A stretch of 23,575 bases of DNA. It comes from Mnemiopsis leidyi (Eukaryota; Ctenophora; Tentaculata; Lobata; Bolinopsidae). Shown piece after piece: positions 1-11,100 of the stretch. Location: NCBI GenBank assembly GCA_000226015.1, contig JH155439.1:1-23575 (forward strand). Reading direction: 5' to 3'. Position 1 is the stretch's first letter; each line of letters begins with the position of its first letter. The notes beneath the pieces are model-generated. The model saw only the letters and a list, made by a program, of their open reading frames with translations. It made no database searches and was not told where the DNA came from. The translations under genes and the position numbers were made by a program.

Positions 1-770
1 TGGATGGCTTGGAAATAGATAGTCCTCAAACGAACTAAAGGCAAGGTCAGATAACTTTTCTTGGTCAATTTCATCATTCAGTTTGGATGCTATGGAATTG
101 AAATATTTATTGAACTCATTGGCAATAACCCGACGTTCAAAAATTCTCTCATTGTTAATAAGAAATGGTGGTTTGAGGACCTTCTTAGATTTCCCCTAAA
201 TTCATTAATAAGTTGCCAGGTTTTCCTTGCTTGATACCTTGTAGATCAGAGTTTCCATAAAGAACGGTAGGTCTTCTGAGTGACACCTCTTGTTGTGAAG
301 ATGGTTTAGGAGCTCAAATTTCTGTTTATGGAGCTTCATGTTGTTATGGCGAGACCATTCCAGAATATTGTCTAGGTCTGTCTGGAGGGATAGGCAGTCT
401 TCAGTGCAACCAATAAGTTTGGACACTAGTGTCGTCCGCAAAGAAGCGTACTTTAGAGGAAAAAACTACCATCTCAAGATCATTGATAACAGAATGAAGA
501 GAAGTGGACCCAGCACACTTCCCTGAGGTACACCACTCAAAAACATTGCAATATCTGAGTAAACACCATTTACAACAACAACTTGTTGGCGGTTGGAGAG
601 AAAGGACTGTACCGATTGGAGATCAATACACAGAGCACTTCAGATCGGCAAACAACCCAACTGCTAAATCCTAAAAGGACATGCCTCTCGCTAAACACTA
701 CGCCACACATCAGCAAGAGGGCAACCCTCAACTCGAACTTACTGTCCTTCAACGTGCATCGACTACAGTA
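1..770 (-). mobile_element. Decayed LINE fragments: RT core followed by a pre-RT linker, in non-native order
   Basis: Two pieces of a non-LTR retrotransposon ORF2 lie on the minus strand. About 640 down to 250 encodes the middle and end of a reverse transcriptase: a fingers/palm stretch (SFLSNRQQVVVVNG), the motif SGVPQGSVLGPLLF, the catalytic FADD box near 430-445 and a thumb start (LDNILEWSRHNNMKLHKQKFE). At least two frameshifts separate these motifs. About 245 down to 1 encodes the linker that normally precedes the RT (TWQLINEF, then IANEFNKYFNSIASKLNDEI), so it comes from another copy or a rearrangement and runs off the window. No intact reading frame remains. The clade (CR1, L2 or Jockey-like) cannot be fixed by eye. 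Confidence 0.82.
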
Positions 771-1239
771 GACAGGAAAATTTAAAAAGCCCGACTCATC
801 TTAAAAAACAAACCGGACTTGAACAATCGCGATGAGCAGATTGAGCTCAGAAGATATTTAGTATGATTCAGCTTAATTTAAATCACGCCTTTTATACTCT
901 TGTCCTACCAATGGAAACATTGTATCTTTTCGTTTAATGTCAATTCAGTCACCTTTAAGTGCATTTTATCTGATTTGCAGATACATTTTATCTGATCTGA
1001 AGATCAAAATTTGTTTAAATATTAGTGAAGGACTACGACATTTCTCATTTCCGTTAATCATGTGTTATCTCAAACTTTTTGAGTGTTTATCGATATATAT
1101 GTAACATTTACGTGTACATTTTCAGAATGGTTATGAATTTGTCTGTTCGAAATTATTTTGAGTAAAAAAGTTTCCTAGAAGATCGCATTTCTTAGTCATA
1201 CAGAGAAAGGTAACATTCAAATCAAAACTGTTATGAGAC
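640..1239. other. Non-coding gap between LINE fragments
   Basis: Between the RT fragment on the left and the endonuclease/linker fragment on the right I see no convincing coding similarity on either strand beyond a few bases of RT next to position 640. The stretch is AT-rich and may be deleted LINE sequence or older unique DNA. Confidence 0.5.
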
Positions 1240-1755
1240 TGAATTACTATCCGCTGCTACTACATATGAGTAGAAGTATTTGGGGTTGACATTGATCTTG
1301 TCAACAGCTCTCTTTTCGCCACAATCAAGATGATGAACTATGGCCTCCTTAATCTCGTACATAACGACACCAATCTCGTCTTCAATCTTCTTGAGCCGAT
1401 CAGGGTCGTTGGCACTTTCTGCAGCGGAAAGTCGGCTGTTTAGCCATGCTTTCTTTCTTCTAAGTGAGTTATAAAGTTTTGGCTTGCATTTTCGAGGCAG
1501 GCCGCTAGCACTTTTTTGGTGAACTCCTTGGGAAATTCCTCAAAGGTGCTGGTTTCTCTCAATTCTCCCCAGTCAACATTTTGAAGGACATCGTTGATCC
1601 TTTCAAAATCTGCATGATTGAAGTCCAGGGATCGGAAGCTCATCTCATCAAGATATGACGCGTGGGCCTCCTCCATCAACCCCGCGTTAAACGATAGCAG
1701 CACACTAACCATGTCGTGATCGGACATTTCTGTTGGTTCAGAGGTCACGTCAGAA
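1240..1755 (-). mobile_element. LINE fragment: end of APE-type endonuclease plus linker
   Basis: On the minus strand, 1748 down to 1440 is open for 102 codons. It starts with SDHDMVSV, the terminal S-D-H block of apurinic-type LINE endonucleases, followed by a charged linker (FERINDVLQNVDWGEL). After a frameshift near 1480 the similarity continues as RRKKAWLNSRL and ends in NPKYFYSYV near 1260, a typical LINE linker motif. The fragment abuts the RT-containing copy at about 1756, where the order switches from RT end back to endonuclease end. It is therefore a separate insertion or a rearranged copy. The endonuclease catalytic core and the RT are missing. Confidence 0.8.
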
Positions 1756-1756
1756 A

Positions 1757-2925
1757 CTAGCCTTTACTATCGAGTATTAATCCCAGATACTTGGTCACTT
1801 TGCATTCATTGATTGTAATGCACGTATCAAGGAATTTAACAGATAATTGATCACTTTGGTCTTGGTTATCAAAAATCATAAACTCAGTCTTTTTGGAATT
1901 AAATGATAATTTGTTGCAACTGAGCCACTTGATTATAGTAATAAGCTCTATTTTCATGTTTATAACCGATTCCCTGCAACAGTCTTCAAATAGCAATGCA
2001 CCATCATCAGCTAAGAGATATGTCATGGAGAGATTACATGCATAGTTAATGTCATTTATGTAAATACTGAATAAAATTGGGCCTAAAATACTGCCTTTGG
2101 GGACACCACAATAGATATTCAGGAAGCTACTTACACTCCCATTAAGTCTTGTACACATATATATATCTATCGGAGAGGAAATTTTTTAACCATAGAAGGA
2201 CTGTGCCACCAAGACCGTAATATGCTAGCTTTTTCGACAAGATTTTGTGATCAACTGTATCAAATGCCTTCTTTAAATCAAGAAAGATAACACCTGGCCT
2301 AAAATGTTTTGATTTGTTTTTGTAAATTTCATCGAAGAGATCAAATATGAGATAATTAGTAGAATGATTTTTCCTAAATCCAAATTGATGACGTGTGAAC
2401 AGATGGTTGTCTTCCATGTAGTCTAGGAGATTTGTATACTTACAAAATATTCGATAATCTTACTTATAAAAGGTAAAATTGATATGGGACGATAATTATC
2501 GGGGTCATTTTTATCTCTTGATTGATGTAAAGGTGTAACTCTGGCCTTTTTGCATACATCTGGCACAATTCCAGTTTTAAGACTTAGATTAACAACATGA
2601 GCTAGTGGTTCAACAAAAGATGGAGTTGCAAGTTTAAGAATTCGTCATGGTACATCTTTGAAGATAGCTTCATCATTGGATAGTGATTCGGCCTAAGATT
2701 TAATTTCACCAGTGGTGACTTCTTCAAATTCATCGAGTCTACTTTCAGAGAGTCTTTGAGAAAGAAAATAAGAATAACACACATGGTCATCTAATTTTAA
2801 GGCTTCTGACTGGATATTAGGCCCTATTTCTGCAAAATGCTCGTTGAAGGATTCAGGACTGTTATTTTCATCAGCAGCTGTATCACTGGATATACTAGGA
2901 TTTACTTTAGAAGCCAATTTAATAT
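1757..2925 (-). mobile_element. LINE ORF2 reverse transcriptase copy, inactivated
   Basis: Reading the minus strand from about 2917, the order is native: linker (FNEHFAEIGPNIQSEAL), pre-RT block (VNLSLKTGIVPDVCKKARVTP, then DNYRPISILPFISKIIE), RT fingers (HQFGFRKNHST), palm motif A (FLDLKKAFDTVDH), motif B (GVPKGSILGPILFSIYIND), motif C (LLADD, a variant of F/YADD), then thumb (KLSFNSKKTEFMIF, KYLGLILDS). Two in-frame stops lie near 2690 and 2645, and frameshifts near 2420 and 2150, so it cannot make a working enzyme. The copy lacks the endonuclease. It stops on its 5' side at about 2925, next to a 20-bp duplication. Confidence 0.92.
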
Positions 2926-2965
2926 TTAATGAAACAAATGGTTAATTAATGAAACAAATGGTTAA
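2926..2965. repeat. 20-bp perfect direct duplication at the LINE edge
   Basis: The unit ttaatgaaacaaatggttaa occurs twice in a row (2926-2945 and 2946-2965), right at the 5' border of the minus-strand LINE copy. It may be a simple slippage product or a by-product of 5' truncation during insertion. Confidence 0.85.
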
Positions 2966-3414
2966 TTTTATTGGCAGTGCAATCAATATATATGATATTA
3001 TAGAATATATCACCATCAAAGACAGCACCCACTTAATGCATGCTTATAAATACCTAATGTTTTGGGCCAGTGGTCATTAGCTTTTTAAACCGATAAATCA
3101 AACCTAAGATAACTTTAATGCACATCAAGTTTTTGGGATCAGGATCTGAAGCATAGGTCCCCTCACTGCAGGACAACACGTGCTACTTGCTTGTGTGCAG
3201 CCCTAAAGGATTCCTATGCGTTCAAGATACATGAATAATGTGAAAATGGCCACAATCTATGTATGAGAAAAAAGCAAACATAAAAAACTTTCTCGGGAAC
3301 ATAAATTTTTATCTCAAAACGAAATCTGCGCCTATGACACCCATAACATAGCACACCCATCATCAACAGTGCACACTTCTGGGTATCGACCCCTCTTGAA
3401 ACCAAATTACAAAC

Positions 3415-3534
3415 AACATTGTAGATTTTATCACAACATTGTAGATTATATCACAAAATTGTAGATTATATCACAATATTTTAATTTATTTCACAACATT
3501 GTGGATTATATCACACCATTGTAAATTTGGGTTA
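3415..3534. repeat. Six-copy 20-bp tandem repeat
   Basis: Six 20-bp units of the form aacattgtagattatatcac stand head to tail. The second is closest to consensus, the fourth is AT-drifted and the last is degenerate. It is an AT-rich minisatellite without coding potential. Confidence 0.85.
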
Positions 3535-4821
3535 ATTCACCGACCATGGCCACTGACACCCAGGAATTTCCCTATGGTTCAATGCTTGTCAATGTCCAAT
3601 AACCTGTTTTACGTATGGAATTCCAGATATACAAGACATTTACAAGATTATTGATTACGTCACTGTTTCAACGTATATCTTTCAATGTCACCGTTACAGG
3701 AATGCCTTGCATACTTTGCATAATATTCCCGTTTTAGGAATGGATCGCTGTATTCTGTTTTGAGTTACATTAAAGTTGGTGCATCTAACAAGTAATTAGG
3801 CCGCACATCCAGCCTTAATTTTCGTGCCAAACTTAATGATCTTGTGTAACTGTTCTATCAGCCAACTGATTGCTTGTTAAGCATGTGACGTCATCAAAAT
3901 GTAAAGTACACGTTTTGGAGTAATTCCAAATGTTGAGTTGTCGATGTGAAAAAAATCGGTCTACAATTATTAGAAAACTCACGCCTGTACTTATAACGGA
4001 CAAGAATATGATCGATTCTATCCAATATGCTGCACACTAAGGTAAACACACATGTGTTATATTCAATATTCACGCTTGCGGCTCGAAATTGGCTGTTAAA
4101 CAATCTACGTATTAAAAGAAGGATTGCTAAGTTCTAGAAGCAAAAGTTCGATTAAATCGAATTTCGCTGGCCATGATTTATTTCTCTGCCGGTCTTGGTG
4201 AAACATCTCATGGCGCAAGTGTTCCTGAATTCAGCATTTCATTACCGCTTATCATATCCTATCATTTGATTACATCACTTATCACTACTCGCAAAATGGC
4301 CACAGCTGAAAGGAAATCCCGAACGTATCTGTAACGCGCGACGAAAGATTTATGAGTATGGGAGATTGGTTAGGGCGCGCACGACACAACAAAAGTGCCT
4401 ATTTATAGAATTTAAGAATAAAACTCCTCCGTTGCACGCACGAAGTGGCCTTATTTTAGACAGACTGCTGATTCGATCAACAGTAATCCTCTCTCCTGAA
4501 CTCGTAATCAGTGAACACGGCAGAACGGCATCAGATACACGGTGTGTTACAAATTAGAGAGATATCAAGTACGGGGCAGGTTCACGCCCTGGTGAAGGCC
4601 ACGCCAAGCACTTCACACCACACTTCACGTTACGTAGCGTAAGAGAAGCACAATTGGGTGTGGTCACATCCTGCGTGTGCTAGTAATTGGTACATAATGT
4701 GTGCTTTTCACCAAATGACATGTGCGGCAGGTTACGGGTATGAGAATGTTGCAATCTCCGCACTTCGACTGATCATAGTGTCAAGCTGCATCTTTAGTGT
4801 AATTATGGGAGTAACGACCGT

Positions 4822-4853
4822 GTTACCTTAATAGAATGTTACCTTAATAGAAT
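4822..4853. repeat. 16-bp perfect duplication
   Basis: The unit gttaccttaatagaat occurs twice in tandem. No function is apparent. Confidence 0.8.
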
Positions 4854-5193
4854 GTTTTCCATCGCGTTTTTCCACAAATTAGATCAGCATATTCATATTT
4901 TAAGTTACCAGCTTGAACTTCAAACATTATTTCTGGATCATGCGTTCAAGATCTTTTACCGTTTCAGCTAAACTGATATGACTGAAAGTTATATTATTTT
5001 CTCTAATTACGCTAATACAAGTCAGAGCCCGTGTATGGCTTCTCATTAGATCTGACTGCGCGCTTTTTTCTTAAAAAGTGAAACTATTGTCTCGGTGAAG
5101 TGTAGAATACATTGGTTACAATACGACGTTTACTGTATTGTTATTGTATACTATATATTTTATATCCGTCAACATAACTCCTCCTTTTTTCAG

Positions 5194-8100
5194 GGCTCCA
5201 ACCCGCCAGTGCAGTCTGTATAATGGGGTTCAATGCCCCCGAGTGGTTTATAGCGGACATAGGCTCGATCATGGCTGGGGGCATTGCGGCTGGAATCTAT
5301 ACTACCAACTCAGCTGAGAGTTGCAAGTATATTCTCTCACATTCTAAAGCTCAGTTTATTGTAGTGGAAAATAGGATCATGTTGGATAAGATCCTCCAGG
5401 TAATATATTATAGATTTAGTTTAAGTAATTCAGTATAGTTACCGATTTACCACCAAATTGAAAATAATCGTGCAAAATCCATGCCATCAGTCAGTACATA
5501 CTGCATAGTGCATATATGTCTTTGGGTTAAGGATACCAATACTCTCGTTCAGTTTGTTTTAGACTTTAGGTCTCTGATTATCTTTTTGGCAGAGTGTTTA
5601 CTTCCTTTGAAAACACCTCAGATAAATCAAACTTTATCAGCTGCCAGTTTCCTATGTTCCTATTAAAACCACGATAAGATTTAAGTAAGTAGAAAATCAG
5701 TGATGCTCATTGCAAAGGTAGGCCGTGTCTCAAACTTTTCAGGTTAAACCGCAATTACTTTTTCAGGTTAAACCACAATTACCTAATTTATTACACGTGA
5801 TTGTTTACAACGATCACGTTTCAAAGGAGCAGATGGATCAAAATGTTATGGATTGGGCGACTTTTATGAAAATAGGCATGTCTCTCCTAAATGATATCAT
5901 TTCACACTCGAATCAAATTAGGGTGGCGAGTTCCACGTGTTTTTTCTGGCATTGTGTTTCGTCTAAAACCTGTTTTAAAAGAAAAATTCAAGGAATCATC
6001 GCATCTTTTTCATCAAATCACATTTTGATTATGCAGGTAGTGACTTGCCTGAGTATGAGTTGCAATGGCGGTTAAAGAACCAAAAACCGAACAAATGTTC
6101 CACATTGATCTATACCAGCGGCACTACTGGTCCCCCTAAGGTAACTTGGAACTTCTTATCGCTTTGTTTTCTGGACCGATCATTCAAATGTAGTCAAGTA
6201 TATCATACTGCACGTGTTTTTGTTGACATCATGAACTGTAATACTGTAATACCAACAAAATGTCAGTCGTACACACGAACTGATGGAACGCAAGGATTTG
6301 TCACTTTGCCAAACGTGCGCGGTTTGTTTGTCTGTCTGTTTTTCTGTCCTACACGTGCTTCGCGAATTACTCGTATTAAATTTGTGTCCCATCCTGTATA
6401 TTAATCAATTACTGGTGATTGTACAATGATTTACTCTCAACACTAATTTTTCTCCTTAAGATCCGTGTCCAATTTCACCATCTCCGCATAATTTGTATAT
6501 CATCCACACGATGATTAATGATTGTACCTGTATTGTATTATCCCTGCGTTTTTATAGTGATTACATCAGCATGTTCTACCCGTGTACTGTATGTACACGT
6601 TGACCGTGTATTGTGATATGACGTGACACCGAAACAACACTTTTTCTACATCATAGAAACACGCCATGTTACTCATCACCCTTCAGGCTGTGATGTTGTC
6701 TCACGATAACATCTCTTGGACGGCTCTTGCTTGTTGTCAGATTCTTAATGTTCGGGAGACCTCAGACGTAGTTTCCTATTTACCGCTGAGTCACATAGCT
6801 GCGCAAATAATCGTAAGTTTCAATTTTCGATTTCAACTTTCACAATACAGAAAGTTTCGTGGCTAGAATGGTTGAACAAAAAATACCGTGCCATAGTAAA
6901 ACTTAGAAAAGATAACTATAACTGTATAAAATTTGTAACATTAAATTTTATAACATTATGCGACAAATTTCATCGAACCTAAACATTCATCACACATAAT
7001 CTCCCATCCAGGATTTACATGGCCCGATGGCGTGCGGCGCGACAGTGTGGTTCGCTAAACCTGACGCGCTGAAAGGAACCCTGGTGGACACGCTACAAGA
7101 AGTGAGACCTACTATGTTTCTAGGAGTGCCCAGAGTTTGGGAGAAAATACAGGACAAGGTGGAAATGCAGATTAACGAAATGAAGGGCTTCAAACGGGCA
7201 CTTACAAAGTGGGCGCAGGTTTGTATTTTTGGGCAGAATTTATCCTCTAAAGAGTACTTTTTTCTTATGTAACAGTTTCACGTTTGATAGAAATAGAATT
7301 CCGATACTGTTTCCGACCGATTGATCTTCTTCCAGAGAATAGGCACGGATGTCGGGGAGGCGAAACAGAACAGTACAGAGCTACCTCGAGGATACTGGAT
7401 GGCAGACAGGTAAACTCATCACCCGCACTCCATCCCGTTCACAAGGGCTACAATCTGCTTTCTTGACGACCGACTCACGTTGTCTTGACAACGCAGCGTG
7501 TGTCGTCACGACTACGTGTCGCGTGTGTCCGCCACATTTCCTTGCCAGTTGTGATTAAGCTACGAACCTGGCTGTTTGAGACGCGGGATTTGTTTTATCT
7601 GGCTTTATCTTCCAGCTGTACTGATTCTTCTTTTTCGTTTGCTATTTATGTTCTACTAGCACAAGAGACATGTGACGTTTTGTCACGTGATTCGACGTGA
7701 CTTGAGTCTTCACGAAGTGACCGTTTTAAATGTGTCGCACCACTTGCACCGTTTAACATGACGTCACATCACGTGACACGACGTCACAGCACGTGCTGCT
7801 GAGGACTCAGCGGCCAGATGTTGTGCCGTGTACCCATGGTAACTGTCTCCTCCCACTCTCTAGAAAAAGCAAAGAATACCCGGCAGGCTACTGGTTTGCA
7901 GACAGGTATGAGTAATGTTTCACGGCCAATTGAACCACTCCGCGATTAGTATCAGGGGACTGCATCACACTCATAGTAACTCAATATGTGGTGACGTCAC
8001 GTGACGTCACCGCATTGGACGCTGTAGTTTTGTGATAGTGTGGAGCAACCTAGGATGACTCAAATTTGATGACTAAAACCATATTTTTAACGGTTGATTG

Positions 8101-11100
8101 AAGGTTTTCATACCTTTGCTAGGACCAAAAAAATAGGCAGCCGGGATGCAAACGCTTTATATGAAATTTCAAATGAAATTCTGGGTTTCCCCACGCTGTC
8201 TGGACTGAGCGTCAACTCTTATCGCCCTGAATTGTAGAGTGTAGATACAAAAATGAATCAAAGTTTTTCTCTGAAACCGATCCTTCTTATCAGGGCGATG
8301 GGGATTTTTTTCCAATAAAAAGACTTGTCAATTTCCGTGCTTCGTAGTTTAGACACTGTTCGTGCGATAAAATGTAATTTTGAATCCTCTGTTGTATTTG
8401 ACTGACAGTGCTATGTATTTATATGCTTATGTCCTATTGCCAACCTCAAAAACCGCATCCAACGCAACCTACTGTAAAAATCTGAAGCATATCATTCAAA
8501 TCATGTTATCCAAACTCTTCACTACCATAAAACGCTAGCCCTTGTATTCGGGTAAAATGCATGTTGTCATGGCAACATGTATACATTCTTGAAAATTGAC
8601 ATACCTGTGTGTTTTCTGCATGTTCTGGCTGGATTTGGAGTGCTTGGTTGGGTGTTCGTCCATTCGAGCTTTTGCTGCTGAACTGCTGAGTATCGTTTGC
8701 TGCTTGTCAAAATCTAAATTTCATATTTTTCACATTATCTCATAATTTTTTTTAACGAAACTAACGTTGTATATATATATCAATGCTGGATATTTTTATC
8801 TAAAAATTATGCATATCGTAAAGTGTAAACCTTTTTGTTAGATTTTCGTTTGATTTTAGAATTTTTGGGATTTTTAATGAATGGGCCCATTTCAATTTCG
8901 TTGAACAATAGGTTTTGATTATTTCTATGAAATGAACGTTTGATGGAGAATTGTTTATTGTATAGTTCCTAACAATCCTGCTATGTGTTTTCAGACTGGT
9001 CTTCAATAAGATAAAGCAGATTCTGGGTCTGGACCGATGTATCTTACAGGTGAGTTCTATAGGTCTATGTCCCGGTATGGAACCGACCAACGAACAGATA
9101 ACATCATGTTTAGTGATAATAACATTTGAGCACAACGAACAGATAACATCATGTTTAGTGATAATAACATTTGAGCACAACGAACAGTTAACATCATGTT
9201 TTGAGCACAATTGGCTCGAAATCCTTCCTACGGAAACATCTTACTTCTGTAACCACAATTAAATAATAGTCAAGATCAACAAATCTTTAATTAGCAATGT
9301 TTTCAGGCCTCTGCTGCAGCTCCCATCACCCAAGAAACCGTTGCTTTCTTCCAAAGTCTCGATATTCCCGTCTACGAAATATACGGGATGAGCGAGTGTT
9401 CCGGGCCACAAACTCTTTCTTTCGACGGTTTGTCCCACTTTTTATCTCGCACCTATTGAGATTGGACTATTTATTTTTACTTCGACTTATCTTAAAGGTA
9501 TTTTTATCTAATCATCACAACTCTATTACTGAGGTTAAATATGGACGGTAAATCACGTGCAAACTTACAAATGTGTACCCGGACAGGTCAGCACAAAGCG
9601 GGAAGTACGGGTAAAAGTATACCCGGATCTGAGATAAAGATAGAGAACCCTGACCGGGACGGTAATGGGGAGATCTGCTACCGGGGCAGACACATCTTCA
9701 TGGGATATATGCATGACGAGGAGACGACCGGAAAAACTATCGACAAAGGTACTGGCTACAAAGTACAGACTATATATATACACTGAGAATATATTTTTAG
9801 TAATGATTTAGACTCTAAATTTTAGATTGCAGGGTTTTAGCATGCCCAGGCATTGTTGTTTCCACTCGAAACTAATCTCCGACTTATAGTTAAGTGTGAC
9901 CTTGCTACGTAGAATATGACAATCAATTTTAATTTTTATGGAATTAGCTGCTCCGATCATGTTTATATGTAATGGTCGTTTTGGCGTGTAACTTGCTTTC
10001 CCATCTGGAAGAATTCACTTCTCACTTTCTAATCCTTTAGATGGTTGGCTCCACTCCGGAGATATCGGGAAGTTAGATAAGAACAACTTCCTCACGATAA
10101 CGGGGCGAATAAAGGAGATCATAATAACCGCAGGCGGGGAGAATATCGCACCAATACCTATCGAAGATAAGGTCTCTTCTATTAACTTTCCCGAAATACT
10201 CCTCTCAAGGCTGTATATTTTTTAGCGCCCCTCTTATCATTTTCCTATCTTATTAATATGTAATATTTCTCTGTCTCTGCTTATCAGTTGCTTATCACCA
10301 CTGTTACACCTCTTCTCGCAGGTAAAACAGTACGCTCCAATTGTCAGTAACTGTATGGTTATAGGAGATAAGATGAAGTTCCTGTCCTTAGTCTGTACGT
10401 TAAGGTGCGTGATGAACGATGCTCACGAACCCCAGGATGACTTAGACTGGATTTCCCTGGATCAGTGCAAGAGGCTCGGCAGTACTGCAACAACTGGTGA
10501 GTGAGAGCTGAGTTTATATAGAGCTGAGAAAGAACTGTGCGGAAGAAATAAACCACGTGTGTTGTCACAGAGCCCTCGCGGATATTAGGCATCATGCAGC
10601 CCCTGTCTGTTGTAGCCCTCTATATGATCTGTTAAAAATTACGTATGTGTTATCTCATTATCCCGTCTAGATTTTAGCCTTTAAACGTCATTTTATTTCT
10701 CAACAAACTTAGAGATAACTGTAATCTGAACCGGATCAGATTAAGAACTAAAACCTTTAACCGTGTTTCACTGCAGTTTCCGAAGCATTAATGGACCCTC
10801 TTGTTTTAAATAACATAAAGAAAGCTGTACAAGAAGCCAACAAACAAGCTGTCAGTAATGCCTCTAAAATTCAGGTTTGTTCACTAAAGTGCATTTTTCA
10901 TCATTTAGACAGTTTTCTCGTCCTTCACTTTTCCTCGTCCAATCTTGCTCTTTCTGTACATTTGTTTCCCAAATAACCAAACTATCCACAGAAATTCCGA
11001 ATACTGCCAGAAGATTTCTCGATAGCAGGAGGCGAGCTAGGTCCTACACTCAAGCTAAAGAGGAGGGTTGTGATGACTAAGTACGCCGACATAATCGCTG

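Larger units (their letters stand above)
2966..5193. other. Gene-free stretch upstream of the visible ACSBG exons
   Basis: I found no exon with recognisable protein similarity here on either strand. The missing N-terminal ACSBG exons were looked for and not found, so this is probably a large intron of that gene or intergenic DNA. It holds the 20-bp repeat at 3415-3534 and a 16-bp duplication at 4822-4853. Confidence 0.5.

Noticed and set aside
4366..4557. Plus-strand ORF considered as the missing first ACSBG exon
   Set aside because: No resemblance to the ACSBG N-terminus and no suitable donor in phase.
7336..7905. Mutually exclusive exon pair in ACSBG
   Set aside because: The two exons start in different phases (0 and 2), so one cannot replace the other after donor 7218; a cassette is the only frame-preserving option.
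8800..9210. Minus-strand open stretch of 136 codons
   Set aside because: Much of it is the translation of the 45-bp tandem repeat and of ACSBG exon 8995-9049 on the wrong strand.
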